DNA from: Streptomyces sp. CB02980
Lineage (GTDB): Bacteria; Actinomycetota; Actinomycetes; Streptomycetales; Streptomycetaceae
Assembly: GCF_014451325.2 (NCBI RefSeq)
Contig: NZ_JACSCH020000002.1
Coordinates: forward strand, 1-64,000
Length of the DNA stretch: 64,000 bases
Reading direction: 5' to 3'
Shown here: positions 26,267-34,385 of the stretch, piece after piece
How the letters are laid out: each line of letters opens with the position of its first letter
How positions within the stretch are numbered: position 1 is the first letter of the stretch
The notes under the pieces: model-generated
Told to the model about the DNA's origin: nothing
The model's database searches: none
The model's input: only the letters and a program-made list of their open reading frames with translations
Made by a program: the position numbers and the translations under genes

Positions 26267-28167
26267 CGCGGTACGACGTGATCGTGGTCGGCTCCGGTGT
26301 CGCGGGCTCGCTCGTCGCCCACCGGCTCGGACGCCACGGGCGACGGGTCCTGGTCCTGGAGGCGGGCGCGGCGGATCCCCGAGACGGATCCGCAGACGAT
26401 CCGCTGACCACGTATCTCGCGGCATCGGGCATGGTTCCCGGTGCGCCCCTCGGACCCCGTCCGGAAGCGCCCTCGCCCGAGGTGACGGACATCGTCGGCG
26501 CGGACGGGACCCCCGGGTACCGGACGGCCGGGCATCTCCGGCAGGACGGGCCGCTGCCGTACGCCAGCGGATACGTCCGGGCCAACGGCGGCACCGGCAA
26601 CGTCTGGACCGGACTCGCGCCGCGCATGCTCCCGGAGGACTTCGACACCGAGGTCTTCGGGTACGGGCGGCGGTGGCCGCTCGGCTACACGGAGCTCGAG
26701 CCCTACTACCGGGCGGCCGAGGAGGAGCTGGGGGTGGCCGGCGATGCCGACGAGCAGCGCGAGCACGTCGGGCTGCCCCTCCCCGACGGCCATGTGTTTC
26801 CCATGCGGCCGCTGCCGGCCGCGCGCCTCGACGGCATCCTCGCGGCCCGCCTCGACGGGCGGCGCGTGAAGGACCCGGTGGCCGGGCGCGAGGTCGAACT
26901 GCGGGTGGTCGGCACCCCGCACGCACGCAACGGCGTCCCGGACCCCCGGTACGACGCCGGTCGCGGGTACGTCCCGCGCGGCCGCCACGGGCGGCCGGAC
27001 CCGGAGAGCCGCTGCGTGGGCAACGCGAGCTGCATCCCGCACTGCCCCTCGTACGCGAAGTACACCCCGCTCAAGACCCAGGGCCGCTGGAGCGCCGGTG
27101 TCACCCTCCGGGACCGGTCCGTGGTGAGCCGCGTCCTCGTCGACGCGACCGGGCGGGCCACCGGCGTGGAGTACCACGCGTACGACGGGAGGGTCTCCGT
27201 CGCGCACGCCGATGTCGTGGTGCTCGCCGCGCACGCGGTGGAGAACGCCCGGCTGCTGCTTCTCTCCGGGCTCGCCGACCGCAGCGGCCAGGTCGGCCGC
27301 AACCTGATGGACCACCCCGTCCTGCTGACCTGGGGCCTGCTGCCCGAGGACGCCGGACCGTACCGGGGTCCCGGCTCGGTCTCCGGCTTCGAGGGCTTCC
27401 GGGCGGGCCCGGCGCGCCGGCTCCGGGCGCCCTTCCGCGTCGAGTTCGGGACCTGGGGCTGGGTCTGGGCGAAGGGCCCCGTCGACACCGACGTGCGGCA
27501 CTTCCTCGCCGAACGCGGCCTGTTCGGGGCCGACCTGCGGAAGGCGGTCGGTGACCGGATCCGCCGCCAGTTCACCCTCCAGTTCGAGATGGAGCAGAGC
27601 GCCGACCCCGCGAACCGGGTCACGCTCCACCCGACCGAGCGCGATCCGCTGGGGCTGCCGCGCCCCCTCGTCACCTACGACCTCGACGAGCACGTGAAGG
27701 CGGGGATGGCGGCGGCCCGGGCGGTGTCGGATCAGATCTTCGGACTCCTCGGCGCCGAGGACCACACCGACTACACGCCGGCGGCGGCATGGCCCGGCCG
27801 CTTCGAGCACGGCGGCCGTACGTACGGCTATCGCGGGGCGGGCCACGCCGCCGGCACCCACATCATGGGCGACTCCCCCGCCACGTCGGTGGTCGACGCC
27901 TGGCAGCGCTGCTGGGACCACCCCGGCCTGTACGCGGTCGGCTGCGGCAGCATGCCCTCGGTGGCCACCTCCAACCCGACGCTGACCATGGCCGCGCTCG
28001 CCCTGCGCAGCGCGGAACGCGTCGAGGCGGACCTGGCGTCCCGCGACCGTCCGGTGCCCCTTTCCCTGCCCCTGCCCCTGTCCCCGACCTCCGCCACCGC
28101 CACCGCCACCGCCGACGAGACCGCCACCGCCGACGAGACCGCACCGAACCGAGGAGTCCCGGAATGA
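26263..28167 (+). CDS. GMC-family FAD dehydrogenase with predicted [3Fe-4S] cysteines
   Basis: A 634-residue glucose-methanol-choline oxidoreductase, probably oxidising a sugar or polyol. The N-terminal dinucleotide-binding motif is VIVVGSGVAGSLVAHRLG. The C-terminal signature is GTHIMG followed by NPTLTMAALALRSAE with catalytic His/Asn. At residues 251, 257 and 261 three cysteines (CVGNASCIPHC) form C-x5-C-x3-C, the spacing known from the [3Fe-4S] cluster of bacterial FAD-glucose dehydrogenase. This suggests electron transfer to a carrier rather than oxygen. The C-terminal ~25 residues include a Pro/Leu and ATADET repeat tail. GTG 26263 overlaps the small-subunit stop, and the stop overlaps the next ATG. 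No multihaem cytochrome gene is adjacent. Confidence 0.88.
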   Translation: MTRYDVIVVGSGVAGSLVAHRLGRHGRRVLVLEAGAADPRDGSADDPLTTYLAASGMVPGAPLGPRPEAPSPEVTDIVGADGTPGYRTAGHLRQDGPLPYASGYVRANGGTGNVWTGLAPRMLPEDFDTEVFGYGRRWPLGYTELEPYYRAAEEELGVAGDADEQREHVGLPLPDGHVFPMRPLPAARLDGILAARLDGRRVKDPVAGREVELRVVGTPHARNGVPDPRYDAGRGYVPRGRHGRPDPESRCVGNASCIPHCPSYAKYTPLKTQGRWSAGVTLRDRSVVSRVLVDATGRATGVEYHAYDGRVSVAHADVVVLAAHAVENARLLLLSGLADRSGQVGRNLMDHPVLLTWGLLPEDAGPYRGPGSVSGFEGFRAGPARRLRAPFRVEFGTWGWVWAKGPVDTDVRHFLAERGLFGADLRKAVGDRIRRQFTLQFEMEQSADPANRVTLHPTERDPLGLPRPLVTYDLDEHVKAGMAAARAVSDQIFGLLGAEDHTDYTPAAAWPGRFEHGGRTYGYRGAGHAAGTHIMGDSPATSVVDAWQRCWDHPGLYAVGCGSMPSVATSNPTLTMAALALRSAERVEADLASRDRPVPLSLPLPLSPTSATATATADETATADETAPNRGVPE

Positions 28168-29042
28168 CCGCACCCCTGCCCCCGCTGCCCCTTCCTCCCG
28201 TGACCGAGCCCTTCCGGCTCCCCTTCCACTACGGGGCGTTGCACCAGATCGGCCTCGACTGGCTGGTCGCTCCCGGGCCGGTCCGGGAGCTGCTCGCGAA
28301 GCACCACCCGGATCTGACCGCGGCCGAGTTCGAGGACGGGCGCGCCCTGGTCTCCCTCAACTACCAGCTGTACTTCGCGCAGTACGCCTTCGGCGGCGGT
28401 GTCACGCAGGAGATCGAGTTCAGCGTCGTCGCGTTCCCGACCGGCGCGGAGGGGCGACTGCCGCGGCTGAGCTACGCCCAGTACGCCCAGGGCTGGGACC
28501 AGACGAAGCTGCTCGGCATCGCACGCGTCCACGTCGTCTGCGACAACCCGTTCGCGATCAGGGCGGGGCGCCGGCTCTACGCCGAACCCAAGTACCCGGG
28601 CCGGTTCGAGGTGGATCTGCCGTCGCTCAACGGGCCCGCGGGCGAGACCTGGAACGTACGGTGCACGGCGGCCACCGTCGGCGCGGACGACACCCTGGAG
28701 CAGGATCTGGGTCCCCTGGTCGGCCTCACCGCGGAACTCGACGGCCTCGCCCCCGCCGTCGCCAACTCCGCCCCGATCACGGGTTACGGCACCGACCTCG
28801 AGGGGCGTCTCCTCGCCGGCCCGATGAACGTCTACCAGCCGTACCGCTGGTACGACCTGGCCGCGCCCGCGCACGCGGGACGCGCACGGCTGACGGTGCA
28901 CGCCCCGGAGAGCGACCTCGGCCGCGATGTCCTCGCCCTCGTCGGCGACGAGGCACCGGCCACCGGCGCCTGGACGTACCAGTCGCCCCCGGTGGCCGCC
29001 CACAACCGCCCGTACTACGTGCCGGCCGCACCTCGTCCCTGA
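28164..29042 (+). CDS. Acetoacetate decarboxylase-like protein (tentative)
   Basis: A 292-residue cytoplasmic protein translationally coupled to the GMC dehydrogenase (ATGA). The segment YAEPKYPGRFEVDLPS resembles the catalytic-lysine region of the acetoacetate decarboxylase superfamily (EPK-type motif), and the predominantly beta pattern (FSVVAFPTG, IARVHVVCDNPFAI) would fit that fold. I cannot confirm a decarboxylase: no other family landmark is certain. Its strict coupling argues that it acts on, or downstream of, the dehydrogenase product. The following 53 bp to the convergent GH114 gene hold nothing obvious. Confidence 0.5.
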   Translation: MTAPLPPLPLPPVTEPFRLPFHYGALHQIGLDWLVAPGPVRELLAKHHPDLTAAEFEDGRALVSLNYQLYFAQYAFGGGVTQEIEFSVVAFPTGAEGRLPRLSYAQYAQGWDQTKLLGIARVHVVCDNPFAIRAGRRLYAEPKYPGRFEVDLPSLNGPAGETWNVRCTAATVGADDTLEQDLGPLVGLTAELDGLAPAVANSAPITGYGTDLEGRLLAGPMNVYQPYRWYDLAAPAHAGRARLTVHAPESDLGRDVLALVGDEAPATGAWTYQSPPVAAHNRPYYVPAAPRP

Positions 29043-29095
29043 CCGCTCGGGGGGCCCGCGGCGGAGCCTTGCCCACGTCGCCGGCCGTCCCCCCG

Positions 29096-29986
29096 TCAGC
29101 AGGTCTCGCGGACGTACCCGGCCTCGCCCGCGGGGCGGACGTCGGTGTCGCGCAGGACGACGGAGAGCGTCCCGCCCCAGCGCGCGCAGGCCCGGGCGAG
29201 GCCCTTCCGCTCGTACTCGATGACGAGCACCCGGTTGGCGAAGGCGCTCGCGTAGGGGCCGCATTCCTCGTACTGACCGCACTCCTCGGCGACCGCGAAG
29301 TCGAAGCCGAGCTTCCGGCCCCGCTGCGCGAGATCGGGGGCGTTCTTCTGCCCGATCGCGAGTCCGGCCGCGTGGGCGCGGTCGACGAGCAGCCGGGCGA
29401 AGGCGAGGTCGTCTGCGGGCGTGAGGCGGCCCTGGGACCGTTCGTACGAGTCGAGGTTGTCCGCCTCGACGGCCTGGTAGCCGGCGTCGGCGCAACCGTC
29501 GATCCACTCGCCGACGATCGCGGCGAGCCGCTCGCGCTTGGCCGGTGTGGAGACGTCGAAGAGGGCCTCGTCCCAGTCCTGGTCGACGATCGGAGCTCCC
29601 GCGGCGCTCCGGAGCAGGAGGTCGGGGTGGTTCTCCTCCCACCAGTCGGTGGCGTCCGGCTGGGCCTGGAAGGCGTTGACGTAGCAGATGTTGTACAGCC
29701 CCTTCGCCGGCTTCGCCGTACGGTCGCGGGAGACGGCGCCCACCCCGGGGGGCGGTGCGTAGGGCCCGCCGATCTGGTAGTCGAATCCGACGTGGGGCTC
29801 GGGCGGGACGACCGTGCGGGCGGAGGAGGGCGGCGGGGAGGAGGGGGCGGAGTCGCCGTCTCCCCCGTCACCGGACGAGGTGCATCCGGCCGCACCGACG
29901 GCGAGGAGGCCGACCAGGGTGAGGGCCGTCAGACGGCGGCGGCGCCGACGCACGCTGCGGAGGGGACGGGGTTCGCGGGCGATCAC
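29096..29986 (-). CDS. GH114-like secreted lipoprotein (polygalactosaminidase family)
   Basis: A 296-residue lipoprotein with an Arg-rich n-region, a hydrophobic segment and the lipobox LAVGAAGC. The mature part is a TIM-barrel-type domain typical of the endo-alpha-1,4-polygalactosaminidase (GH114, DUF297) family. Landmarks: PPPGVGAVSRDR near the start, GLYNICYVNAFQ, a VDQDWDEALFDVS acid-rich strand, GYQAVEADNLDSYER, GQKNAPDLA and FAVAEECGQYEEC. These enzymes attack galactosamine-containing exopolysaccharide; the Asp and Glu in VEADN and VAEE are candidate catalytic residues. GTG 29986 is preferred because AGGAG lies 9 bases upstream and a signal peptide starts soon after. It diverges from the beta-helix giant, and both are probably extracellular polysaccharide enzymes. 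Confidence 0.82.
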   Translation of the reverse strand: MIAREPRPLRSVRRRRRRLTALTLVGLLAVGAAGCTSSGDGGDGDSAPSSPPPSSARTVVPPEPHVGFDYQIGGPYAPPPGVGAVSRDRTAKPAKGLYNICYVNAFQAQPDATDWWEENHPDLLLRSAAGAPIVDQDWDEALFDVSTPAKRERLAAIVGEWIDGCADAGYQAVEADNLDSYERSQGRLTPADDLAFARLLVDRAHAAGLAIGQKNAPDLAQRGRKLGFDFAVAEECGQYEECGPYASAFANRVLVIEYERKGLARACARWGGTLSVVLRDTDVRPAGEAGYVRETC

Positions 29987-30312
29987 GGTGCGGGGCTCCT
30001 GGTCGTCGATTCCTCGGGGCGGCGCAGGGCCGCCCACGGGCCTACGGTACGGGCGCTGTGCGACCGGGCCGTAGCGGCCTGCCGGACGCGGCGAGAACGG
30101 TCCGACACCGCCCACGCTGGCCTCAAGCACCCTGGGCGACCACATATCTGAACGGAAGTCATGTCTGCGGATCGTGCGCAGGGTCTTGCGTCGCCCCCTC
30201 GGCCGTCTCTACTCTCCCGCGCAATGGTTAGGAACATTTCCTAACCTTTGGCCGAGCATCGATGTGAGCCCCCACCGCTGCCTTCGCGCAGCACTCACCC
30301 GGAGGACGTCGG
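29987..30312. other. Divergent intergenic region with palindromic operator
   Basis: The 326 bp between the GH114-like gene and the large beta-helix gene hold no gene. Its main feature is a perfect 21-bp dyad at 30226-30246. GGAGG at 30301-30305 is the ribosome site of the rightward gene. Confidence 0.6.
30226..30246. promoter_or_regulatory. Perfect palindrome, candidate operator for secreted glycan enzymes
   Basis: GGTTAGGAA, spacer CAT, then the exact complement TTCCTAACC, about 67 bp upstream of the beta-helix gene start and 240 bp upstream of the GH114-like start. The TTAGGAA...TTCCTAA type is, from memory, close to the operator of the ROK-family chitosanase repressor CsnR and relatives in Streptomyces. 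It stands out strongly from the GC-rich surroundings. Confidence 0.7.
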
Positions 30313-33300
30313 ATGTCATACGCACATCAGGCACGCCCCGCACACCGAGACCGCACCCTTCGACGGCGCCGCCCCCTGGCGGTCGCCGTGGTCGTCGCCA
30401 CCACGCTGACCGGCATCACCGGCCTGACCGGCGGCACCGCTGCCGCCGCCCCCGACGACGGCCGGGCCACCACCACGGCCACCACCACGGCCGCCGCCCT
30501 ACCCGACCTGACCAGCGCGAACCGACGGGCACCCCTCGCGGGCCTGCCCGACTGGAGCAGGGCGGGATACCGGGGCGGCGCCGCACTCCCCGGCACCGCC
30601 GAGGCCCACCCCGACGCCGCCTGTCACCTCACGGCGCAGGAGCTCGCCTCCCGGTACGGCGTGCGGGCCGACGGCAGCGACGTCACGACCGGCCTCCAGC
30701 AGGCCGTCGACGCCATCAGGACCGGCTGCACCCCGTCGGCCGGCTACACCAGGCTCTCCTCGATCACCCTGCCGGCCGGCCGGATCGTCGTGACACGCCA
30801 ACTCTCCCTGGACGCCGACTACATGGTGCTCCGCGGTGCGGGCATGGGACAGACCACGCTCGCGTTCCGGCCGGACGCCGACACCCGGTACGACACCCTC
30901 ACCCCGGACGGCAGCGACTGGGACGAGGACGGAATGACCCACGGGGCCGGGAAGGGCGGCTGGACCTGGCCCGGTCGCGGCCTGCTCCGGGTGCAGACCC
31001 GCGAGGTCTCACCGAAGTACACGAGCGACCACGCCTCCGCCCCGGCCAACCGCAAGGACATCTTCGAGGGCAGCGTCAACCAGCACTGGGCGAGCGGGGT
31101 CCCGCTGCGCGAGGGTTCGGCGATCGGCACGACGCAGATCAGGCTCGCCGCCGACGCGGACATGTCGCGCTTCAAGGTCGGCGCCCACCTCTGGGTCGGC
31201 GCGGCCAACACGGCGAAGTTCTACCAGCAGCAGACGGTCACCGACTCGTCCACGTACGTGAACCTGCATATGCGGCAGCAGATCTTCCAGATCGCCGCGG
31301 TGGACAGCACGGGCAGGAACCTCACCCTCGACAAGCCCCTCGAGTACGATCTGCCGCTCAACTCGACCTCCGACGGCTCGGCCGCGATCGGCGGGACCGT
31401 CTACCCGAGCCGTGTCACACCGCTCAAGGTCGTCCAGGGCGTCGGGATCGAGGACCTGAGCATCACCCAGGAGCTCGACGGAATGCCCAGGCTCGGCGGC
31501 GGCACGTACGACGTCGACCCGGCCGACGCCAAGACCGACTTCGGCAACATCGCCCCGGAGTACGCCCAGCACGGCATCGTCCTGAAGTGGGCGGCCAACG
31601 TCTGGATCCGGCGCGTCGGCACCCGGATGACCGGCTCCCACGCCGTCGTGACGGAGAGCGCCAAGAACATCCAGGTGCAGGAGTCCTCCTTCGACGGCTC
31701 CTGGAACAAGGGCAAGGGCGGCAACGGCTACTTCCGCGGCTCCCGCGTCTGGGACTCGCTGTACGCGTACAACACCAGCCGGAACCTGCGCCACTTCACC
31801 TTCCAGTGGTCCGCCTCGAACAACGTCGTCGTCGGCAACGACTTCGACAGCGACCTGAACCTGCACGGCGGCTGGGAGCGGCGCAACCTCTTCGAGAACA
31901 ACAGGGTCGCGGTCCCCTTCGAGAACTCCTCGAAGAACTGCCGCGCGAACTGCGGCGAGGAGGGCGGCGGTAGCCCCGACGACTCGACCTGGTGGCCGAT
32001 CTGGTGGGGCGCGGGCCCCAAGGCCGTGAAGTGGTCCGGTGCCACCGGGCCGCAGAACGTCTTCTACGGCAACGACCTCAGCAAGCAGACCACGGCCGGC
32101 GGTGCGTACCAGCCGTACTACTCCGACCGTCGGCGTCTGTACCAGCTGGGCAGCGCGGCCGCCGACCCGACGGCGTACCAGCACCTGGCGGAGAACGGCG
32201 CGCCCGTCCCGGACTGGGCGGGCAGGGAGAACCTGGACTACAGCAGGGCCCCGCACGCCGGTGTGAACGCCACGAGGACGGACACCTCCGGTTCGCTCTT
32301 CCTGAAGTCCACGAGCTCGGGCCCCGGCGGCGACACCGAGGCGCCGAGCGTCCCGGGTTCGCCGCGGACCACCGGCGTCACGGCGAACAGCGTCTCGCTT
32401 GCGTGGCACGCGTCCACCGACAACATGGGCGTGACCGGCTACGACGTGTACCGGGGCGGCTCGCTCGTGGGGACGGCGACCTCGACCACGTACACCGACA
32501 CCGGCCTCACGGCCTCCACCGCGTACAGCTACACCGTCAAGGCCCGTGACGCCGCCGGGAACACCTCCGGCGCGAGCGGCACGGTCTCCGCCACCACGCA
32601 GAGCGGGGGCACGCCCTCGCCGACCCTGATCTCGCGGGGCCGGCCGACGACGGCCTCCTCCGTCGAGTCGGCCGGTTTCGAGGCCTCCCTCGCGGTGGAC
32701 GGCGACACCGGGACCCGGTGGGCCAGCACGGAGGGCGTGGACCCGCAGTGGATCCGCATCGACCTCGGCGCCTCGCACGACATCTCCCGGGTGAAGCTCG
32801 ACTGGGAGGCCGCGTACGGGAAGGCGTACCGGATCCAGACCTCGAACGACGGCACCGACTGGACCGACGTCCACTCCACGAGCACCGGCGACGGTGGCGT
32901 GGACGACCTCACGGTGACCGGCACCGGGCGGTACGTCCGGATGCTCGGGACCGCGCGCGGCACGGCGTACGGCTACTCCCTCTGGGAGTTCGAGGTGTAC
33001 GGTTCCCCCACCCCGGGCGGCGGCCAGGACACGACGGTGCCGAGCGTCCCGGCGGGGCTCCGCACGACGGGCACGAGCGCGAGCAGTGTCTCGCTGGCCT
33101 GGGACGCCGCCACGGACGATGTCGGGGTCACCGGTTACGACGTCTTCCGGGGCGGTACGAAGGTCGGGAGCCCCGCGTCGACCTCGTACACGGACACCGG
33201 GCTCGCGGCCTCGACCTCGTACGGCTACACGGTGAGGGCGCGGGACGCGGCGGGGAACCTGTCCGCCGCGAGCGGCTCCGTCGGTGCGACCACCGGGCCG

Positions 33301-34287
33301 GCCGGCGGTGGCGGTCCGGTCGTCGACGTGTCCACGGCAGGACAGTTGCAGAGCGCGCTGGCGAACGCGCAGCCCGGGCAGACCATCAGGCTGGCCGCCG
33401 GTGAGTACCGGGGCTCGTTCGTGACGCGGAAGGCGGGGACGGCCGCCGCGCCGATCACCCTCACCGGTCCGTCGAGCGCCGTCCTCGTCAACGACGGCCC
33501 GTCGGGTACGGCCCCGTCCTGCCCCGCTCCGACCGCCGGCTGGGACTCCGGCTACGGGCTCTGGCTGTACGGCGCGCCGTACTGGCAGCTGACCGGCTTC
33601 ACGGTGAAGGAGTCGAAGAAGGGCGTGGTCCTCGACGACTCCCCCCATGTGACGCTCGACGGTCTCTCCGTGCACCACGTCGACGAGGAGGCGGTGCACT
33701 TCCGGCGCTCCTCGGCCGACGGCGTCATCAAGAACTCGACGATCACCCACACCGGTCTGGTCCAGGCCGGGTACGGCGAGGCGGTCTACATCGGCTCGGC
33801 CGGCTCCAACTGGGCCTGCCACGGCAACCAGGGCGGCGTGGACCGCTCGGACCGCGTCCAGGTGCTGAACAACAGGATCGGCCCGTCGGTCGCCGCCGAG
33901 CACATCGACGTCAAGGAGGGCACGTCCGACGGCGTGATCCGCGGGAACACCTTCGACGGGACGGGGATCAGCGGCTCCAACTCGGCCGACTCGTGGGTGG
34001 ACGCCAAGGGCGTCGGCTATCTGATCGAGAACAACACCGGGACGTTCTCCTCACCCGGCACGTTCGCGAACGGCTATGAGACCCACAACCCGTCGACGAC
34101 GCCGTCGTTCCCGAACGGCTGCGGCAACGTGTGGCGCGGCAACCGTTCCGACCTCGGTGGCGTGGGTGCGTACGCCATCAGGATCACCTCGGCGTCGAAG
34201 TGCGCCGCCGACCCGAACGTCGTGCACGCCTCCAACACGGTGACGAACGCCGGCAGCGGCCTGACGAACGTCCCCGTCACGCCCTGA
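30313..34287 (+). CDS. Secreted multidomain beta-helix/FN3/F5-8C carbohydrate-active protein
   Basis: A 1324-residue secreted protein. A signal peptide with an RRRRP n-region ends near GGTAAAAP (residue ~45). The N-terminal ~600 residues form a pectate-lyase-like right-handed beta-helix (a pectin-lyase N-fold with YGVRADGSDVTTGLQQAVDA, then GIEDLSITQ and ESAKNIQVQESSFDG coils). Then come an FN3 repeat (APSVPGSPRTTGVTANSVSL), an F5/8-type-C/CBM32-like discoidin domain (ISRGRPTTASSVESAGF ... FEVYGS), a second FN3, and a second beta-helix of ~320 residues (QLTGFTVKESKKGVVLDD, IKNSTITHTG, VLNNRIGPS). Two beta-helices in one chain suggest two lyase/hydrolase or adhesin units on a common acidic polysaccharide, though no catalytic residues can be named. 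ATG 30313 has GGAGG 7 bases upstream. Confidence 0.85.
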   Translation: MSYAHQARPAHRDRTLRRRRPLAVAVVVATTLTGITGLTGGTAAAAPDDGRATTTATTTAAALPDLTSANRRAPLAGLPDWSRAGYRGGAALPGTAEAHPDAACHLTAQELASRYGVRADGSDVTTGLQQAVDAIRTGCTPSAGYTRLSSITLPAGRIVVTRQLSLDADYMVLRGAGMGQTTLAFRPDADTRYDTLTPDGSDWDEDGMTHGAGKGGWTWPGRGLLRVQTREVSPKYTSDHASAPANRKDIFEGSVNQHWASGVPLREGSAIGTTQIRLAADADMSRFKVGAHLWVGAANTAKFYQQQTVTDSSTYVNLHMRQQIFQIAAVDSTGRNLTLDKPLEYDLPLNSTSDGSAAIGGTVYPSRVTPLKVVQGVGIEDLSITQELDGMPRLGGGTYDVDPADAKTDFGNIAPEYAQHGIVLKWAANVWIRRVGTRMTGSHAVVTESAKNIQVQESSFDGSWNKGKGGNGYFRGSRVWDSLYAYNTSRNLRHFTFQWSASNNVVVGNDFDSDLNLHGGWERRNLFENNRVAVPFENSSKNCRANCGEEGGGSPDDSTWWPIWWGAGPKAVKWSGATGPQNVFYGNDLSKQTTAGGAYQPYYSDRRRLYQLGSAAADPTAYQHLAENGAPVPDWAGRENLDYSRAPHAGVNATRTDTSGSLFLKSTSSGPGGDTEAPSVPGSPRTTGVTANSVSLAWHASTDNMGVTGYDVYRGGSLVGTATSTTYTDTGLTASTAYSYTVKARDAAGNTSGASGTVSATTQSGGTPSPTLISRGRPTTASSVESAGFEASLAVDGDTGTRWASTEGVDPQWIRIDLGASHDISRVKLDWEAAYGKAYRIQTSNDGTDWTDVHSTSTGDGGVDDLTVTGTGRYVRMLGTARGTAYGYSLWEFEVYGSPTPGGGQDTTVPSVPAGLRTTGTSASSVSLAWDAATDDVGVTGYDVFRGGTKVGSPASTSYTDTGLAASTSYGYTVRARDAAGNLSAASGSVGATTGPAGGGGPVVDVSTAGQLQSALANAQPGQTIRLAAGEYRGSFVTRKAGTAAAPITLTGPSSAVLVNDGPSGTAPSCPAPTAGWDSGYGLWLYGAPYWQLTGFTVKESKKGVVLDDSPHVTLDGLSVHHVDEEAVHFRRSSADGVIKNSTITHTGLVQAGYGEAVYIGSAGSNWACHGNQGGVDRSDRVQVLNNRIGPSVAAEHIDVKEGTSDGVIRGNTFDGTGISGSNSADSWVDAKGVGYLIENNTGTFSSPGTFANGYETHNPSTTPSFPNGCGNVWRGNRSDLGGVGAYAIRITSASKCAADPNVVHASNTVTNAGSGLTNVPVTP

Positions 34288-34292
34288 CGGTC

Positions 34293-34342
34293 ACGGGAGG
34301 GGGGTGCGGCTCGCGTCGACGCGAGCCGCACCCCCCTCCCGT
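34293..34342. terminator. 50-bp perfect palindrome, bidirectional terminator
   Basis: A perfectly self-complementary 50-bp sequence centred on TCGA at 34316-34319, reading ACGGGAGGGGGGTGCGGCTC outward on one arm. It can fold into a 23-bp stem on either strand. It lies 5 bp after the stop of the beta-helix gene and 43 bp beyond the stop of the convergent sigma-CAP gene, so it probably terminates both. Confidence 0.85.
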
Positions 34343-34385
34343 CACGGGCTCCCCGGCGGGTCCGGGGCCGCCGCCTTCTGCCGGG

